Under the pieces are notes generated by a model. That model worked only from the letters and a program-made list of their open reading frames with translations. It searched no databases and was not told the DNA's origin. A stretch of DNA of 64,000 bases, taken from assembly GCA_034440575.1 (NCBI GenBank), contig JAOTOL010001321.1, positions 248,001-312,000 on the forward strand, in the 5' to 3' direction. The position numbers were made by a program, and so were the translations under genes. Shown piece after piece: positions 22,945 through 35,479 of this stretch (position 1 is its first letter; each line of letters starts with the position of its first letter). Source of the DNA: Imbricaverruca yamaguchii (lineage: Eukaryota > Arthropoda > Thecostraca > Neoverrucidae).

Positions 22945-23745
22945 TTAACCCGTCTCTTCTGTCAGACCCTCACAACCCGTATCGAGGGGTGTCGATAGAG
23001 ACCCCACATCTAATTTCCAAACTAGGCGTCACACGAAGCGCTCGACGCATAGGGCCAGACACCACCACCCCAAATTTTTCCCCACAAAACGTGACGTCAC
23101 TATGGTCTCTGGAATTTCACGACTTACACTATGTGTGTGGCTCTGGGGGATTCATTTTGAGGGAGATTTATAAAAGATATTTGAGATGAGAAAAAGAAAG
23201 CGAAATCGACAAGGGCCACAAAATTTGTGGTCACCCAAAAATCACAATTTTATCATTTCTTAATTTAAAAAAATTTGAGTTCCCATGTTACCTTTAATCT
23301 TCCTTTTCTACCGAGTAGAGCGGAACGAAAAACGTTGTTCGAAGTAAACTTGCTCTAATAAAGAATGCTTACTTTAGCCAGAATCTTCGATTTCATATAT
23401 ATTAAGCTAATGAAAACTTAGTAGGTAATCAAAAACTCAAAAACTGAAAAGGATGTTCAAAATTCCTCTCGTCCGTTTTGTTTCGTCCCTAAAGCTAAGG
23501 ACACGATGAAAGTTTCATTAAAATATCTTTATCCGTTAAAGCGTGACGACTGGCTGAACTTTTTTTAGGTGACCTCACTTTACCTTAACTAGTTCGTTGA
23601 TCAAAGATGACAGGACTTTACAATTTTGACACAATATGCCAAATTGATGTGGAAAAGGGTATGCCAAATTTCGGCCTTCTTTCACTATCCGCGGAAAACC
23701 CTATGGGGGTGGGTCTTCAACGACCCCCCCCCTCTCAAGACTCTG
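22945..23745 (+). mobile_element. TTAA-bounded MITE, copy B
   Basis: It starts at TTAACCCG (22945), with a CGTATCGAGGGG block, CCAAACTAGGCGTCACACGAA and ACGTGACGTCACTATGG. The A/T-rich centre, TATCTTTATCCGTTAAAGCG, ATGCCAAATTTCGGC and TCCGCGGAAAACC follow before a decayed right end near 23745. Same orientation as copies A, C and E. Confidence 0.8.
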
Positions 23746-24058
23746 GGGCTCATGGGCTCATGGGCTCAAGCGCGGGCTCATGTTCGAAATGCAATGTTTT
23801 GTAATCATTAATTAGTTCTTCGAAGTATGCCAACATTTATTAATCGTGGCTTCTAAGGGTATTCCGTGACACTATTGTGAGTGTGAACATTTTAATTTTG
23901 CTCCTCGCTTACTTCGGCAAAATACATTGTCACAATATGTGGTCAAATTCATAGCATTTCTATGAAAGCAATGATAAAAGCAAAATATTGCTATAGAAAA
24001 CAATCAGCATGGGAAAAGGTACATTTTAACCTAGATGCACTTCGTGTCCTGTATTCGG

Positions 24059-24245
24059 GCCAATAAAAACGTTCCGGGATTCTAAAAATTGAAACAGCGC
24101 ACACAAAACGGGCGCCGGAACTTCAACACAATCACGCCGGGACCAGGAAAAGCGACTCAATCTCCAACAAAATTGAGAACAGGTCTCAAAGTCGCATCTG
24201 GTCCAACGAACTGGCACCGGGTCCCGGCGCGAGCTTCCGTGGACT
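24059..24245 (+). repeat. Short patch of the degenerate 21-bp minisatellite
   Basis: GGGCC and CCGGGACC blocks alternate with AAAA-rich and CGCA/CACC words at roughly 20-base spacing, as in the 3265-5360 array and in the same orientation. Very diverged, so the call is tentative. Confidence 0.45.
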
Positions 24246-24329
24246 ATAGAGACAAAGGAAGACGCGCCGAGATGGGCAAAGAAGCTCCAAGGACAAAGGA
24301 GACAATCGAAAAAACCGAGGCGTGAGGTG

Positions 24330-26640
24330 AGGCTACTGTACTAACGGACGGAGTTCAGTGGTACAATGACGTCACTTGTGTGGAGGATTTTGCCCTGTCG
24401 TATGATCGAGCCATGTTGCATTATTACTGTACAGCCTCCTCGCATGATGTCACATTACTTTATACGCTTTAATTTTGAACTACGATGCACGGAGTTTCAT
24501 GATTGATATATTATCAGACAATCCCATTTGGTCAGTAACCTTTTAAAAGTCGAATATCTTTAGTATCTTCTCCTGGCATTCTCCGTTTTGGCATGATTAT
24601 CTGTCCAGGACACTGTTGCGAGCTGAGTTTACATTCAGTGACAGCATCTTCCGTTGCAAGCTACTTATATGTTAGTTGCATGCTACTTATATGTTAGTTG
24701 CAAGCTTTACAAGTTGCTGTAAAGAACATTTAATGTTACCTGAAGCAGCTTGAACATGAGCCATGTCAAAGCGAAATCGAAGAACTACTGGTGAATTTGT
24801 ACACAGTAAGCTATGCCATAGTGCTTACTTCCCGGCTGAATGTTATATAGATTAACTGCATAACACGGTTCAAATGGAAGCTGAAACCCCGCACACCATG
24901 ATGTGTTCTAGGCTGCATCATTCTGGGCAGTGGTGTTAGGCAGGGTATCGGAACCTCGTGCTGTGCCTGTACCGCTGTGCTCGATTGAGCTAGGCGCCTG
25001 ACGATGTGTACCCCCTTTGGTTTGATTTATTCTCCGTCTTTCTGAGGCTCATCGTGAATTGTGGGGTTAATGCCACATGTCACTTAGTCCACAATCGGTT
25101 ACTGATAGAAACAAAACAAACGTGTGCATAATCGTCAAAAGTTGTCTCATGTTTATTTTGATAGTCCGCAGGTTATCGGATGCTAAAGAATTGCACAACA
25201 GACCATATATCTCATGAAGATATGTCGTCGACGTTCGTTGCCTCATCATGATCCACCGGCATGACTACATCTGCTATTTCGTTTTTTGGTTGATCCAGGT
25301 GTGTAAATAACGTTTCCCAGGACGTCAAGTCGAAAGATGAAGTTGAAAAACAGTGGAATCGAATGATTCATGTACTGTTCCGTCCAATGTGTGCAAGAAT
25401 TGCATTCACTATATAACACACAATCTAGAGAGCGTGTAGAAAAAAAACAAGTCCGATGCACCTAACACTGGCTTTCAAGAGCGTGCTCCTTTGTCCACCA
25501 CTGTCCGCTTTGTGGTTATTGTAACCTTCCTGTCGGAAAATGCTCCACTAGGCACCAGGAGGCTCCTGCTGCAGTTGCCAGTATGCCTCTGCACTTGCGG
25601 CCCACAACAGGTTTTCCTGCAGATATCAGACGAAGGCTGCACAGATCGTGACACTTGGGTAACCTCTACAGGTTTAATTAGCTATGTTCGATTTTTTTTG
25701 GCAGAATGTGCTGAAGAGGCATCGATGCTTCTGGAATGGAGGTGCCATGAAATAAGCGATAAATATGGAGCTCATAAGTAGACTCACCAATTCGATCGGA
25801 TCCCAGGAGGCCCTGTTGAACCCAGGAGATCCCTTCTTGGCCCCAGGAGATTCTTCCGAGGCCCACCGTCAAAAACGAAAACTTGGTGGCGTTTTCCCTG
25901 AGGTCGGGCAAAGCCAGGAACGGAGAAGTTGTCGATGCGGTGTGATTTTGTCCGTGAAGGTTTATAAATCTACCAGAGTACTGCTATGCAGTGTATTCTA
26001 GGCGTGCACGTGGAGGAGAATTCAATTGTCCTGCCGTATAGCAGCTGACGGGGAAATTGTCGGAATGCAATGTGGTGGACATGACTATCTGAGCCCAGCC
26101 TCACCACTGTAGTCATCACGCATATAAGATATCTGTCACAGCTGAAGGAGAAAGTGTCGATATACAGCTAGTACATCCTGGAACAAGTGGTCAGTCATCC
26201 AGCCAACAGTGGGATCAGTGGGAGATAAATCCGATTTAAAACATCCTTCTTACGAACATTCTTTCGATAAGTGATCGCCCACACATTAATGGAATTGAGC
26301 TGCACCTGCACACTTAGATTACATAGCGAAAAATCGAGGAGCCCCGATCCCCAAAGTCCTGCAGATCTGCAGCCCAACTGACCAGAGACGAACTTCTATA
26401 AATCTGCCTCGAAATGATCTCAGAATGCATCGCTATTTCAATGCACAGAAGGAGCTTGGCAGGGGCTGAAGGTGGGGGTAATTACCCCGAGACAAATAAC
26501 ATTATAATGCATAAGTATCATGCTGTCCTCAGTCCATTTGCGCAGTTGTCCATTACCAATGGCACACAGTCTAGCCGATTTCGGGCAGAGCTATCCCGAT
26601 CTTAACCAGTGAAACAAACACGTATGCATGAGGCCTACGA
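24330..26640. other. No recognisable gene
   Basis: It contains a 21-bp unit repeated two and a half times (TTGCAAGCTACTTATATGTT-type, about 24655-24715) and three CCCAGGAG words spaced about 21 to 24 bases at 25802-25852. Open frames are short. Confidence 0.5.
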
Positions 26641-26644
26641 CCAC

Positions 26645-26935
26645 TCCCACCATACCCCTGAAAGGACAAGGCAGTTTTTGTAAATGAACATACCAGTTTG
26701 ACATCATTTGCAGGATACCCCTGAAAGGACCCAATAACCTTGTCCATGAACATGAAAGGATAACACAGGTTTTGTCCGAAAACATGAAAGGTTGACGTCA
26801 TCTTGCACCATGCCGCTGAACGGACACCACAGCTTTTGTCCGTGGGCATGAAAGGCGCCACAGCTTCTGTCCGTGAGCATGAAAGGACACAGCTTTTGTC
26901 CGTCAACATGACAGTTTGTCGTCATCATATGCCAC
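26645..26935. repeat. Tandem units of about 35 bp with an internal inverted repeat
   Basis: About six units of the type CATGAAAGGACACAGCTTTT followed by GTCCGTGAA. Each unit carries GGACA...TGTCC around the AGCTTT core, so each can fold into a small stem. Unit length varies, and the left units are more diverged. Confidence 0.75.
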
Positions 26936-27177
26936 GTGTCAAATACATTACCGAGTCAATCGAGGATAGCAATGCCGCAGTCAAATTTGTGTGCATGTTG
27001 TTGTTTGATTGACATGTTGATAAACGTCTAAAGGATTGTCCGGGGCCAGCCAATGGCAATCCTGCTAATATTAGTGAATCATGATTAAATGCGGACTAGC
27101 CGAGAATAACCGATATCATGATGTCTGAACTTATTTTGGTTTTCGAAATTCAGATGCCTCTTGCTTTCGGCGGGAGT

Positions 27178-27178
<1 letters not shown>

Positions 27179-27266
<88 letters not shown>

Positions 27267-27271
27267 TATAT
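27179..27271. repeat. (TA)n microsatellite
   Basis: About 82 bases of TA, one C interruption, then a short further TA run. Confidence 0.99.
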
Positions 27272-27365
27272 GTAAATATATACGGCATTTAGCAGCGAAA
27301 TAGCTATTTAAAGCAACAGCATCAGATCTTCTTTTACAGGGAGAGCTAGACCATTCGCCGGCGGC

Positions 27366-27745
27366 ATTGGCAACGCCAGCCATCCATCGACGGCGCTGGA
27401 CGTTCCGCCGGCGACGGCGGATCAGCGTCCGACAGTGGCGCTGGACATTCCGCCGGCAGCGCTGGACCGTCCGCCGGCAGCGCTGGACCGTCCGCCGGCA
27501 GCGGTGGATCGTCCGCCGGCAGCGGTGGACCGTCCGCCGGCAGCGCTGGACCGTCCGCCGGCAGCGGTGGATCGTCCGCCGGCAGCGGTGGACCGTCCGC
27601 CGGCAGCGGTGGACCGTCCGCCGGCAGCGGTGGATCGTCCGCCGGCAGCGGTGGACCGTCCGCCGGCAGCGGTGGATCGTCCGCCGGCAGCGGCGGATCG
27701 TCCGCCGGCAGCGGTGGATCGTCCGCCGGCAGCGCTGGATGGTCC
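27366..27745 (+). repeat. 21-bp GC-rich minisatellite (GTCCGCCGGCAGCGGTGGAYC), about 15 clean copies
   Basis: From about 27445 the 21-base unit is repeated almost perfectly; the only common variants are GGT/GCT and GGATC/GGACC. More diverged units precede it. Every frame on both strands is open (heptapeptides RRQRWTV, DRPPAAV, TAAGGRS), so coding cannot be inferred. GCCGGC lies at the centre of each unit, giving many self-complementary CpG-containing sites. Confidence 0.96.
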
Positions 27746-27749
27746 GATG

Positions 27750-29954
27750 AGAGCAGAGGGCCGCATCTTCCTCCAGAATATTTGTGGTGGCCTGGTTAAT
27801 GGCCACTGGTGGGTTGTGAGCTTAGCCAGAGGATGTGGTCGAAGCCAATTTTGTTACTTCGTAGAATGTTCATTTGATTTAATATAAACGGGTGCTACTG
27901 CTTGCCCCTCCGGGTTTTCAACTGTTGTGTGTCCATTGCTGAACTCGGTGTGACCTACAACGAAGATTAACTAATAAATAGAGAAGTTCAGAGCCTATTC
28001 CGATCAAAAACTCTGAGTTACAACGTGTGGCTTGACTACCACAAATGCTCATGCCTGGGTATCAATATTCATGTTGCACACAAACAACCACTGAATCCAT
28101 CACCGTGGGATCTCACGACCGCGAAACTGGATTCAGTGTCCAGAAATGAACCCTACTGAACATAACGACGGCTGGTGCTTTGCATGAGAAGTGGAGCTAC
28201 ACTGGCACCCAGGAGTGCTGTTTGGCATACTTTTTGGAGGGTGCGGCGGGGGAGTGCCCACTCAATGTTGCCGTTCCCCATAATTTCAACTTTTAACATG
28301 GTAGCTTATGGAGTGTCCACAGTCAATCCATTTAGGTTCGTCCATTGCATTCCTGCATTGTACCGCTCCCCCACACACACATGATATGTCCCAGCAGTCA
28401 ACACCCGTGCTGACACACATCCTCTGGAACAGCGGGAGTATGCTTGTTTCCCTTATGATCGCTATGTGCAATGCACCACCTTATGGTTGTTGTGTAGATT
28501 AACTTTCATGTTGTTCTAAAGTTCACGTTGCAGCAGCAAGTGATCTTCCTCAATGGCGTTAGTAGCCTGTTGTGCGATGCAAACCAAAGGCAATGCTTAC
28601 TCTCCTTCAAGTCAAGTGTGCAAAATACCCAATGAATAGGAAATACCAAATTACAGATATCGAAGCTCCTGCTATTGCAGAGGGAGATTTTAGGTGGTAC
28701 TAGAACACATTTTTCGGAGCATTATTGGAGATGTACCAGGGGAAAATGCACAATGGTTTACAGCATAGTACTGACAAGAGCTACCCGGCTTGTCATGAAA
28801 ATAGAGGAATCGTAACTCCAGCGAAGTGCGGTAATCGATTAAAGAAAACATGCACAAAAAACTCAAATGAGCGAGCCAATAATTTTACAGGTAATAAGGA
28901 ATAGTCGTCTGCGCTCATCCTCACCCTAATACCAGAAAAAGGAGTGTATGCTTTTGAAGCCGGTCACACATGTTGTCAATGAGATTGACGTAAAATAATT
29001 TGATTGCTCTCAATATATTTACTTGGCGTCTGCTGGGCTGGTGAAGGAGCGTCAGTCGCCCACTTTTTCTTGACATTGCACTGTGCGAACGGCTGCCAGA
29101 AATACCTAATGTTTTGGAACGCCTCTCGTTCATTCATTGGGCTTATTTTCTTCACCAAAATCGCGCATTGTCACGCCATGGGATAATGATTATACAGTGA
29201 CGTCATCTTCCGAACAGAGGCACGCGCATGCTTTCAGTGATTGCTGGGTATTGCTCACATTCTGACTAATTATACCAAATCAACAAGCATCGCATCACCA
29301 TTTCGCAATACATTAAATGTTTTTACTATTTTCACATAATCTACATTAACGTTACGCCACCAGTGTTCCTTTTGAGAAAAATAGGCATGTAAGGTAAACG
29401 AATATGACTTCCATGTGCTCACATATCCACCCAACGTGATACTTAGCCCGATTATATCCGGAGAGAATGCACATTCAAGGAAGTGAATCTCGTGTCAAGT
29501 GTGACGTCATATTTCTTAATTGGAACAGCAAACGTTTGACCTTGCTGGCGCCAGCTTATCTATATTTATATTTCAATATTTCCTGTATTATGATCATTAA
29601 GATGTTCACCATTATTAGTTCACGGTTATCATTTCCAATGCATCTGATGTAAGACAAATTCTGCCTGATCCTTATTGCTAATTTCCTATCGCTTGTATAG
29701 CTTCAGCAAATGAGAATACAAATCGCAGTTTCCCATTATGCAGCATTGGATTTTATCGAAGATGTTTTCTCTGATCATTTCTGAGACATCACGATGAGGA
29801 CGACTGCCATGCCTTCCTACTAGGAGAAAGCAAGAGGTGGCAGAATACCTCAACAACCCGGACACAAAAATATTTTATTGATTTTAATGGAGCATACAAA
29901 ATTAAACTAGTATAGCCACATATTTTCTGGTTACAAGAAAATAGTTGACTAACT
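27750..29954. other. No recognisable feature
   Basis: Unremarkable sequence; short chance ORFs only. Confidence 0.5.
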
Positions 29955-30789
29955 TTAACCCGCGCCTTCTCTCCGGTCAGATCCTCACACCCCGTCTCGG
30001 GGGGATAGTAACCCCCTCTACACTCCAAACTAAGCGTCGCACGAAAACGAAAGAGGTGTCATCGGAAAGCGCTTGACGAGTAGAGTCCGAATCCACCCCC
30101 AAAATACTTTCCCCCAAAGTGGCGTCACCAGGGGCTAGATTTTCACGACTTTTCACGACTTACATTATGTTTTTGGCTCTGGGGAAATAATTTTAGTGGT
30201 ATTTGAAAATACAAAAATTATTTTGAATCAGAAAAGGACAGCGAAATCGACCAGGCCCATACATTTTTGCACCCAAAACTAAAAATTGCATTTTTTTGAA
30301 ATTTCAAAATGTGAGTTTTCGAGATTTCTTTAATTTTCATTTTCTAATGGGTACAGCAGCCCGAGAAACGTTGTTGAAAGTCAACTTGCCCTAATAAGAA
30401 ATGCTTACTTTAGCCAGAATCTTCTATTTGAACTGCAATTGACAAATATGCAAAATTATATGTAGTCAAAAACGGGGAAAAAATTAAAAATTTCACTCGT
30501 ACGTTTTATTGCATCCCTAAAGATAAGCAAACGCTGAAAGTTTCATTACAATATCTTTATCCGTTAAAGTGTGACGACTGGTTGAACTTTTTTGGATGTC
30601 ACGTCACTTGACCTTGACTAGCTCGTTGACCCTAGATGACCTGACTTCAAAATTTTTTAACAGTATGCCAAATTGACGTGGGAAAAGGTATGCCAAATTT
30701 TGGCGCGCCGCCGCGCGCCGTTCCTCCAATATCCGCGAAAAACCTGGGGGGAGGGCGGTTGAAAACCCCCCCGAGACGGGACGGGTTAA
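29955..30789 (+). mobile_element. TTAA-bounded MITE, copy C (complete)
   Basis: TTAA at 29955-29958 and at 30786-30789 flank an insert that begins CCCGCGCC and ends CGGG. The TTAA target duplication together with CCC...GGG ends is characteristic of the piggyBac superfamily. The two ends share CCCG and an inner CCCGTCTCGGGGGG motif in inverted orientation, offset by some 25 bases. No transposase frame; about 830 bp; presumably mobilised by an autonomous relative elsewhere. Internal landmarks are those of the other copies. Confidence 0.85.
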
Positions 30790-33700
30790 AAGGGACATAC
30801 CACATAATGTGAATATAACGGAATGGTTATTCGACAGCAAAATGCTAGAAAGCATGGTGACAATATTCACCCTGCAAAATAATCATGAAGTGCGTTTTCG
30901 TGGAACGAAACTACGCTTACGCTCAAACCTCATCGTAGTACTCATGAAAACAGGGTAACCACCAGCATGGGCAACCCGAGGCCTACCCTGCGAGTGGGTG
31001 AACGAGGATTACCCGCGCGCGTAGCGACACGACGCAAACAAGGCACTGGGGGCTCGTGCCATTGTCGAGGCTGGCGACTTGACCACGTCAAGCGACGGCA
31101 AAGCCCTTCGCCGAAAGCGGCCTTTGAGATGTGGGATGAGCTACCGTTGGCGTCGTTCTGCAGGCTCTGGCTAATGCCTAAGCGACATCTGCAGCCGACA
31201 CGTACGTGCGTAGTCCCCACTGTTCATGGGTGACACATTTTTAAGAGGATAAAAAGATTGGCGAGCAACTGGGCATGCAACTCGGAGGAATACGTATGCC
31301 CTAAAGTCAGGCCGTCCTTTCTGTCCCACGATCCAGTTAGTTTGATCCGCGGATTTCATGCATGGGCGCTCAGCTCGTTCCGAAGGGTATGTCGTACTAC
31401 GTAAGCGGGTAAATGCAAAGCTTAGTGCAAGGTCGCATCTAGGAATGACAAGGTGGTTAGGAAAGAGCTCGTTTCATCCTGCCCTTGGCAAGTTGATGTT
31501 TGGAGAGTAATTCATGTGGTTGGCGCTGTGGGATTTTGACAAAGTGGAACCTGCCCTTCACGTTCTCAATAGTCATTACTATTGCGAGCGGGAAGGCCAG
31601 ACTCAGGAAGCCGAAATATAAAAGTTGTAATGAATAATATGTTTCATTTGAAGAATATATTAATGTTATATGCAAGGTATTCAAATTGTTCGTCAAGTAC
31701 ATTTACTTCTTGCTCTCAAATATTTCATTGGACGAAGGCCGACATGTTTTATCAATACAGGCTGTTATGATTGAAAATGATTGATGTTTGGGTCAGCCCC
31801 TTTTTCACAGAACACTTCTTAGGTATTGAACATCTTGACGCTTAGGCTGATCCTGAGATTCCTGAACTCCTTCGTCGATTTGGCGTTCTTGCACCATCAA
31901 TCCGAAATGGCATCCCACGTTTTTAAATGGTATGTATTGTCAAGCGCCACATGACGTCACGAGATGAAGGACAGGAGTTATAATTATACGGAGTTGAACA
32001 TATTGGGGTAGAATTATCCTTAAGAACATTTATAAACACAATCATACCTAAATAATTTCAATTCAAGCATGAAAGCATCCAATATAAAAACTCTATAAGA
32101 TTCACCATATATAATTGCAGTGAGTTGCGAGATGATTGTCGATTATTGCAGCTGTTGCTATCCTGCGGTCTTTGCAGGCATCCTTGCCATCCCATCCTTG
32201 ATGACCATGTTATTTTTTTCGTGATTTCCAGTGTCAGTTTGCATTCATATCTATACCCGCTGCTTTTCGACTTCATTGTTGTACATGGTAACCATTAATG
32301 CCTAGATGATTCATGGGCTGAGTCAGGCAGCTCACCTTCATGTCGATGTAAACCTTAAACAAAGACATAAAGAACATAAAAGAATCAAGGAGGCCTTGGT
32401 CTGAAGACGAACCAGTGACGAAAAAGCCCTTTCTTAATATTGTGCAAACTTTAGCAAGTGTTGTGAGGCCATTTAGATCTATTGCAATTTCTGTTTTCCT
32501 TTGCAGGAAGAAGATTACCATAACTTTTGTAGGATGAAGTATATGACAGATCGCATATCTAAATCTGGTAAATCTGACAGGTTTGGTTATTAAATACATG
32601 CTGGGGCATTCGATAGGGTATTTAATACTGAACATTGTGAGCAAGTCAAAGCTTTGTAACGCTAGCTAAGTTGCTGCTTTCTTGTATAATATATTGAGGA
32701 TGGCAGTTAATGCGAATGCCTACATGTTATAAGAATTATTTTGTAGCCATCTTGTTGCTTCTATATACACCCACCAATACAAAAGGAAAGTTTCGATGAG
32801 ATGCTTATTTCCAATCTGTGATCTATGAGTGAACGATATTTTCCAGGTGAATGTGACCTGCGTTTTTGTCCTTAGCTAACAGAAAACGCCAGTGGTACTA
32901 CTTTTTGTATCTAAAAAATGCATTTGCTAGAGCAGTATTTGACCGGGCTTCACATAATTCTACCGGGCCTAACCGGGCTTGGTCACATCAGACCAGGCCC
33001 GGCCCCGGACTTCGGTCTGAAAGAAAGTCTGTATATGCCGCATCCACTATTCTCGAAATGCCTGAGGTAGTAGCATCAACCCGCTCTACTGACGATGATC
33101 AGACGGCACTGTTCCCACCATGGTTTATTTGCGCAGCTCTGTGCGAAACAATTACCTATGTCACTCATCAAAACCACTGGGGAATTGGTAAAGTGTCCCA
33201 AGCAGTACCAGCTGTCATGCATACTTTTCACTTATTTCAGCTGTAGAGCAACATTACACCCACAATAAGGAGGATGCGGTGGAGGGTGTAGAAGAGAAAC
33301 TCTTGGGTTTCACACGATAATTCTGCGTCGGAAACGAGTAGGAACTTTTAGGGAGAAGGAACATTTGGTTAGTCATATCAAAATTGTGATGTTTGATTGA
33401 GTTGCTACAGATTAATGCTAAAAATAGAAAGTTAAATTTTTGTTAAAACAGACCTTACACTTTATGCTCACCGCTGAAGATTCAACGTATCCGCATTCAA
33501 ATTGATAGGAGGGTAGTGCTAAATCCAGAAGACATTCCACGTTCTTGTACATTTGACAGCGACATACGTGCCATTAACCATCTTTTGTACGCTTGAATAT
33601 CTTAGAATCGCAGTGGAACTTCTCTTTTCCCTTTCATACGATGACCTGACGGGCCTCGCTCCCTCCTGCGGAGCTACAAGAGAAGGCATGACGGAGGCGG

Positions 33701-34567
33701 ACCATGAGAACAGTGGAAGTGTCAGGAGCAAGGAGGGGAAGCTGCATGCCACTGGCGAGCGGCTTTCCCATACGAGAGGCCCCTGATGCTAAATGTGCGT
33801 CTGGAGGCTGCAAAGGCATGTCTGGTGCTGTGCTTTTTCTTAACCTTCGGAGCCCCAGCAAACATCCTTTCCAACTTGTGTACCGCACACTCGGACTCAA
33901 GATGAATATAAGTGGCTTGGCTTCCAAAGTCGCTCAGGTATGCGACTAAGCAGCCGATTGAGATAACACTGAGAAGCAGCGGTTGAGCTAGAGTTGAGCC
34001 ACCTCACGCAATCCGCTGGAGTTAGTTTTAGCAATTGCAGTTATTTTTGTCTGATGTGTGCCGTACAACTGTGTGCAAGAGCTGTGCTCAGTTTGTGCCA
34101 AGACGCTATTCTGAAGAGCGCCCGGGCTCCTCCTCCCCAAAAGTCCACGGTGCATGGATGACACCTCTGGACATCCCTCCTTGCACCCTCTTTAATGACA
34201 GCTATTTCACATTCGTTAACCAACGTACTCGACTTTGAAGTTACACAGGTAAATAGTATTTCCTCAACTTACATATCCATACAGTGTTCAGTACTTTCCA
34301 TGCACGCATTGCCTACTGTTGCTGAAGATTGCTGACCACTTCGTTGAGCTAATTCTTCTACTCACTGCGAATCCAGCAGTTGGTCATCCTTCATATTCGA
34401 GTGGGGTGACAATCGCAACTTCTCTTTCTTTTTACTTCTCAATTCTAGTGAAGTGTCAACCTTGACATCTTTTTCCATTTTCGTCCATGCACTTTGTTCC
34501 CTGTGTTTGTATGTGTTCTTTGCGGCTCGGTAGATTTCGTTAGGTAGTGTGTTTTTCTCTTTTCTCT
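30790..34567. other. No recognisable gene
   Basis: Includes a moderately GC-rich block at 30960-31210 with open frames on both strands that I cannot assign, and A/T-rich sequence beyond. An open plus frame at 32866-33246 is also unassigned. A run of ACCGGGC/GGCCCGG words lies at about 32941-33010. Confidence 0.5.
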
Positions 34568-35470
34568 TTAACCCGCGTCGTCTCGAAATGGGTTGTTGAT
34601 GACCCCCCATAAGGTTTCCCGCAGATAGAGAAAGAGAGAAAGAAAGAAAGAAAAATTCGTAAATTTCGGCACGAAAGAAAAGAAGGAAATTTCGGCGCAA
34701 GGCAGCGCGCCAAAATTTGGCATACCTTTCCCAACATCAATTTGGCATGTTGTGTCAAAAGTACGGTCATCTAGGGTCAACGAGTTAGTTAAGGTCAATT
34801 GAGGTCACCTCCTAAAAAGTTCAACTAGTCGTCACGCCTTAACGGATAAAGATATTTTAGTGAAACCTTCAGCGTTTGCTTATCTTTTGGGATGCAACAA
34901 AACGTACTGGAGGAATTTTTCATTTTTGTATGTTTTTGATTACTTATTCATTTTGCGTATTTGCCTGATAGAGTTCAAATAAAAAATTCTGCTTGAAGTA
35001 GAAAAAAAGATATTAGAGCAAGTTGACTTCGAACAAAGTCTTTTTTCTCGTTCCGTTCTATCTATTAGAAAATGAAAATTAAAACTTGAAAACTCAAAAA
35101 AAAATTTAATTTCAACAAAGCAAATTGATTTCTGGGTGGCCAAAAATGTTATGGCCCTGGTTGATTTCGCTTTCCTTTTCCGATTCCAAATAGTTTTTAT
35201 TTGTTCAAACCTCCCTCAAAATGAACCCCCCAGAGCCACAAACATAATGTAAGCCGTTAAACTCTAGGGCCCCTAGTAACGCCACTTTTTGGGGGAAAAT
35301 TTTGGGAGTGGTGTCTGGACTACTACCCTACTCTACCCTACTCGGCGAGCGCTATCCAATGACACCTATTTAGTTTTCGTGTGACGCTTAGTTTGGAGAT
35401 TAGATGGGTGGTCTCTATCGAACCCCCCTCGAGACGGGTTGTGAGGATCTGACAGAAAAGAAAGGGTTAA
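34568..35470 (-). mobile_element. TTAA-bounded MITE, copy D (complete, reverse orientation)
   Basis: TTAA at 34568-34571 and 35467-35470. It reads CCCGCGTCGTCTCG at the left (the family's right end) and ends with GGTTGTGAGGATCTGACAG and GGG at the right. It contains a perfect AGGTCA-ATTG-AGGTCA (34792-34807). A short GAAA microsatellite expansion around 34628-34690 lengthens this copy. No coding capacity. It lies directly against a LINE ORF1 relic. Confidence 0.87.
34792..34807 (+). promoter_or_regulatory. Perfect DR4 AGGTCA element inside MITE copy D
   Basis: AGGTCA, spacer ATTG, AGGTCA. The equivalent site is recognisable but decayed in copies B and E (AGGTAA-AGTG-AGGTCA and GGGCA-AGTG-AGGTCG on the corresponding strand). 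Binding is inference. Confidence 0.5.
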
Positions 35471-35479
35471 AAAAACGCA

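Noticed and set aside
27180..27806. A 208-codon minus-strand frame with RRCRRTIH repeats
   Set aside because: It spans a 21-bp minisatellite and a (TA)n run; all six frames are open, so length is not informative.
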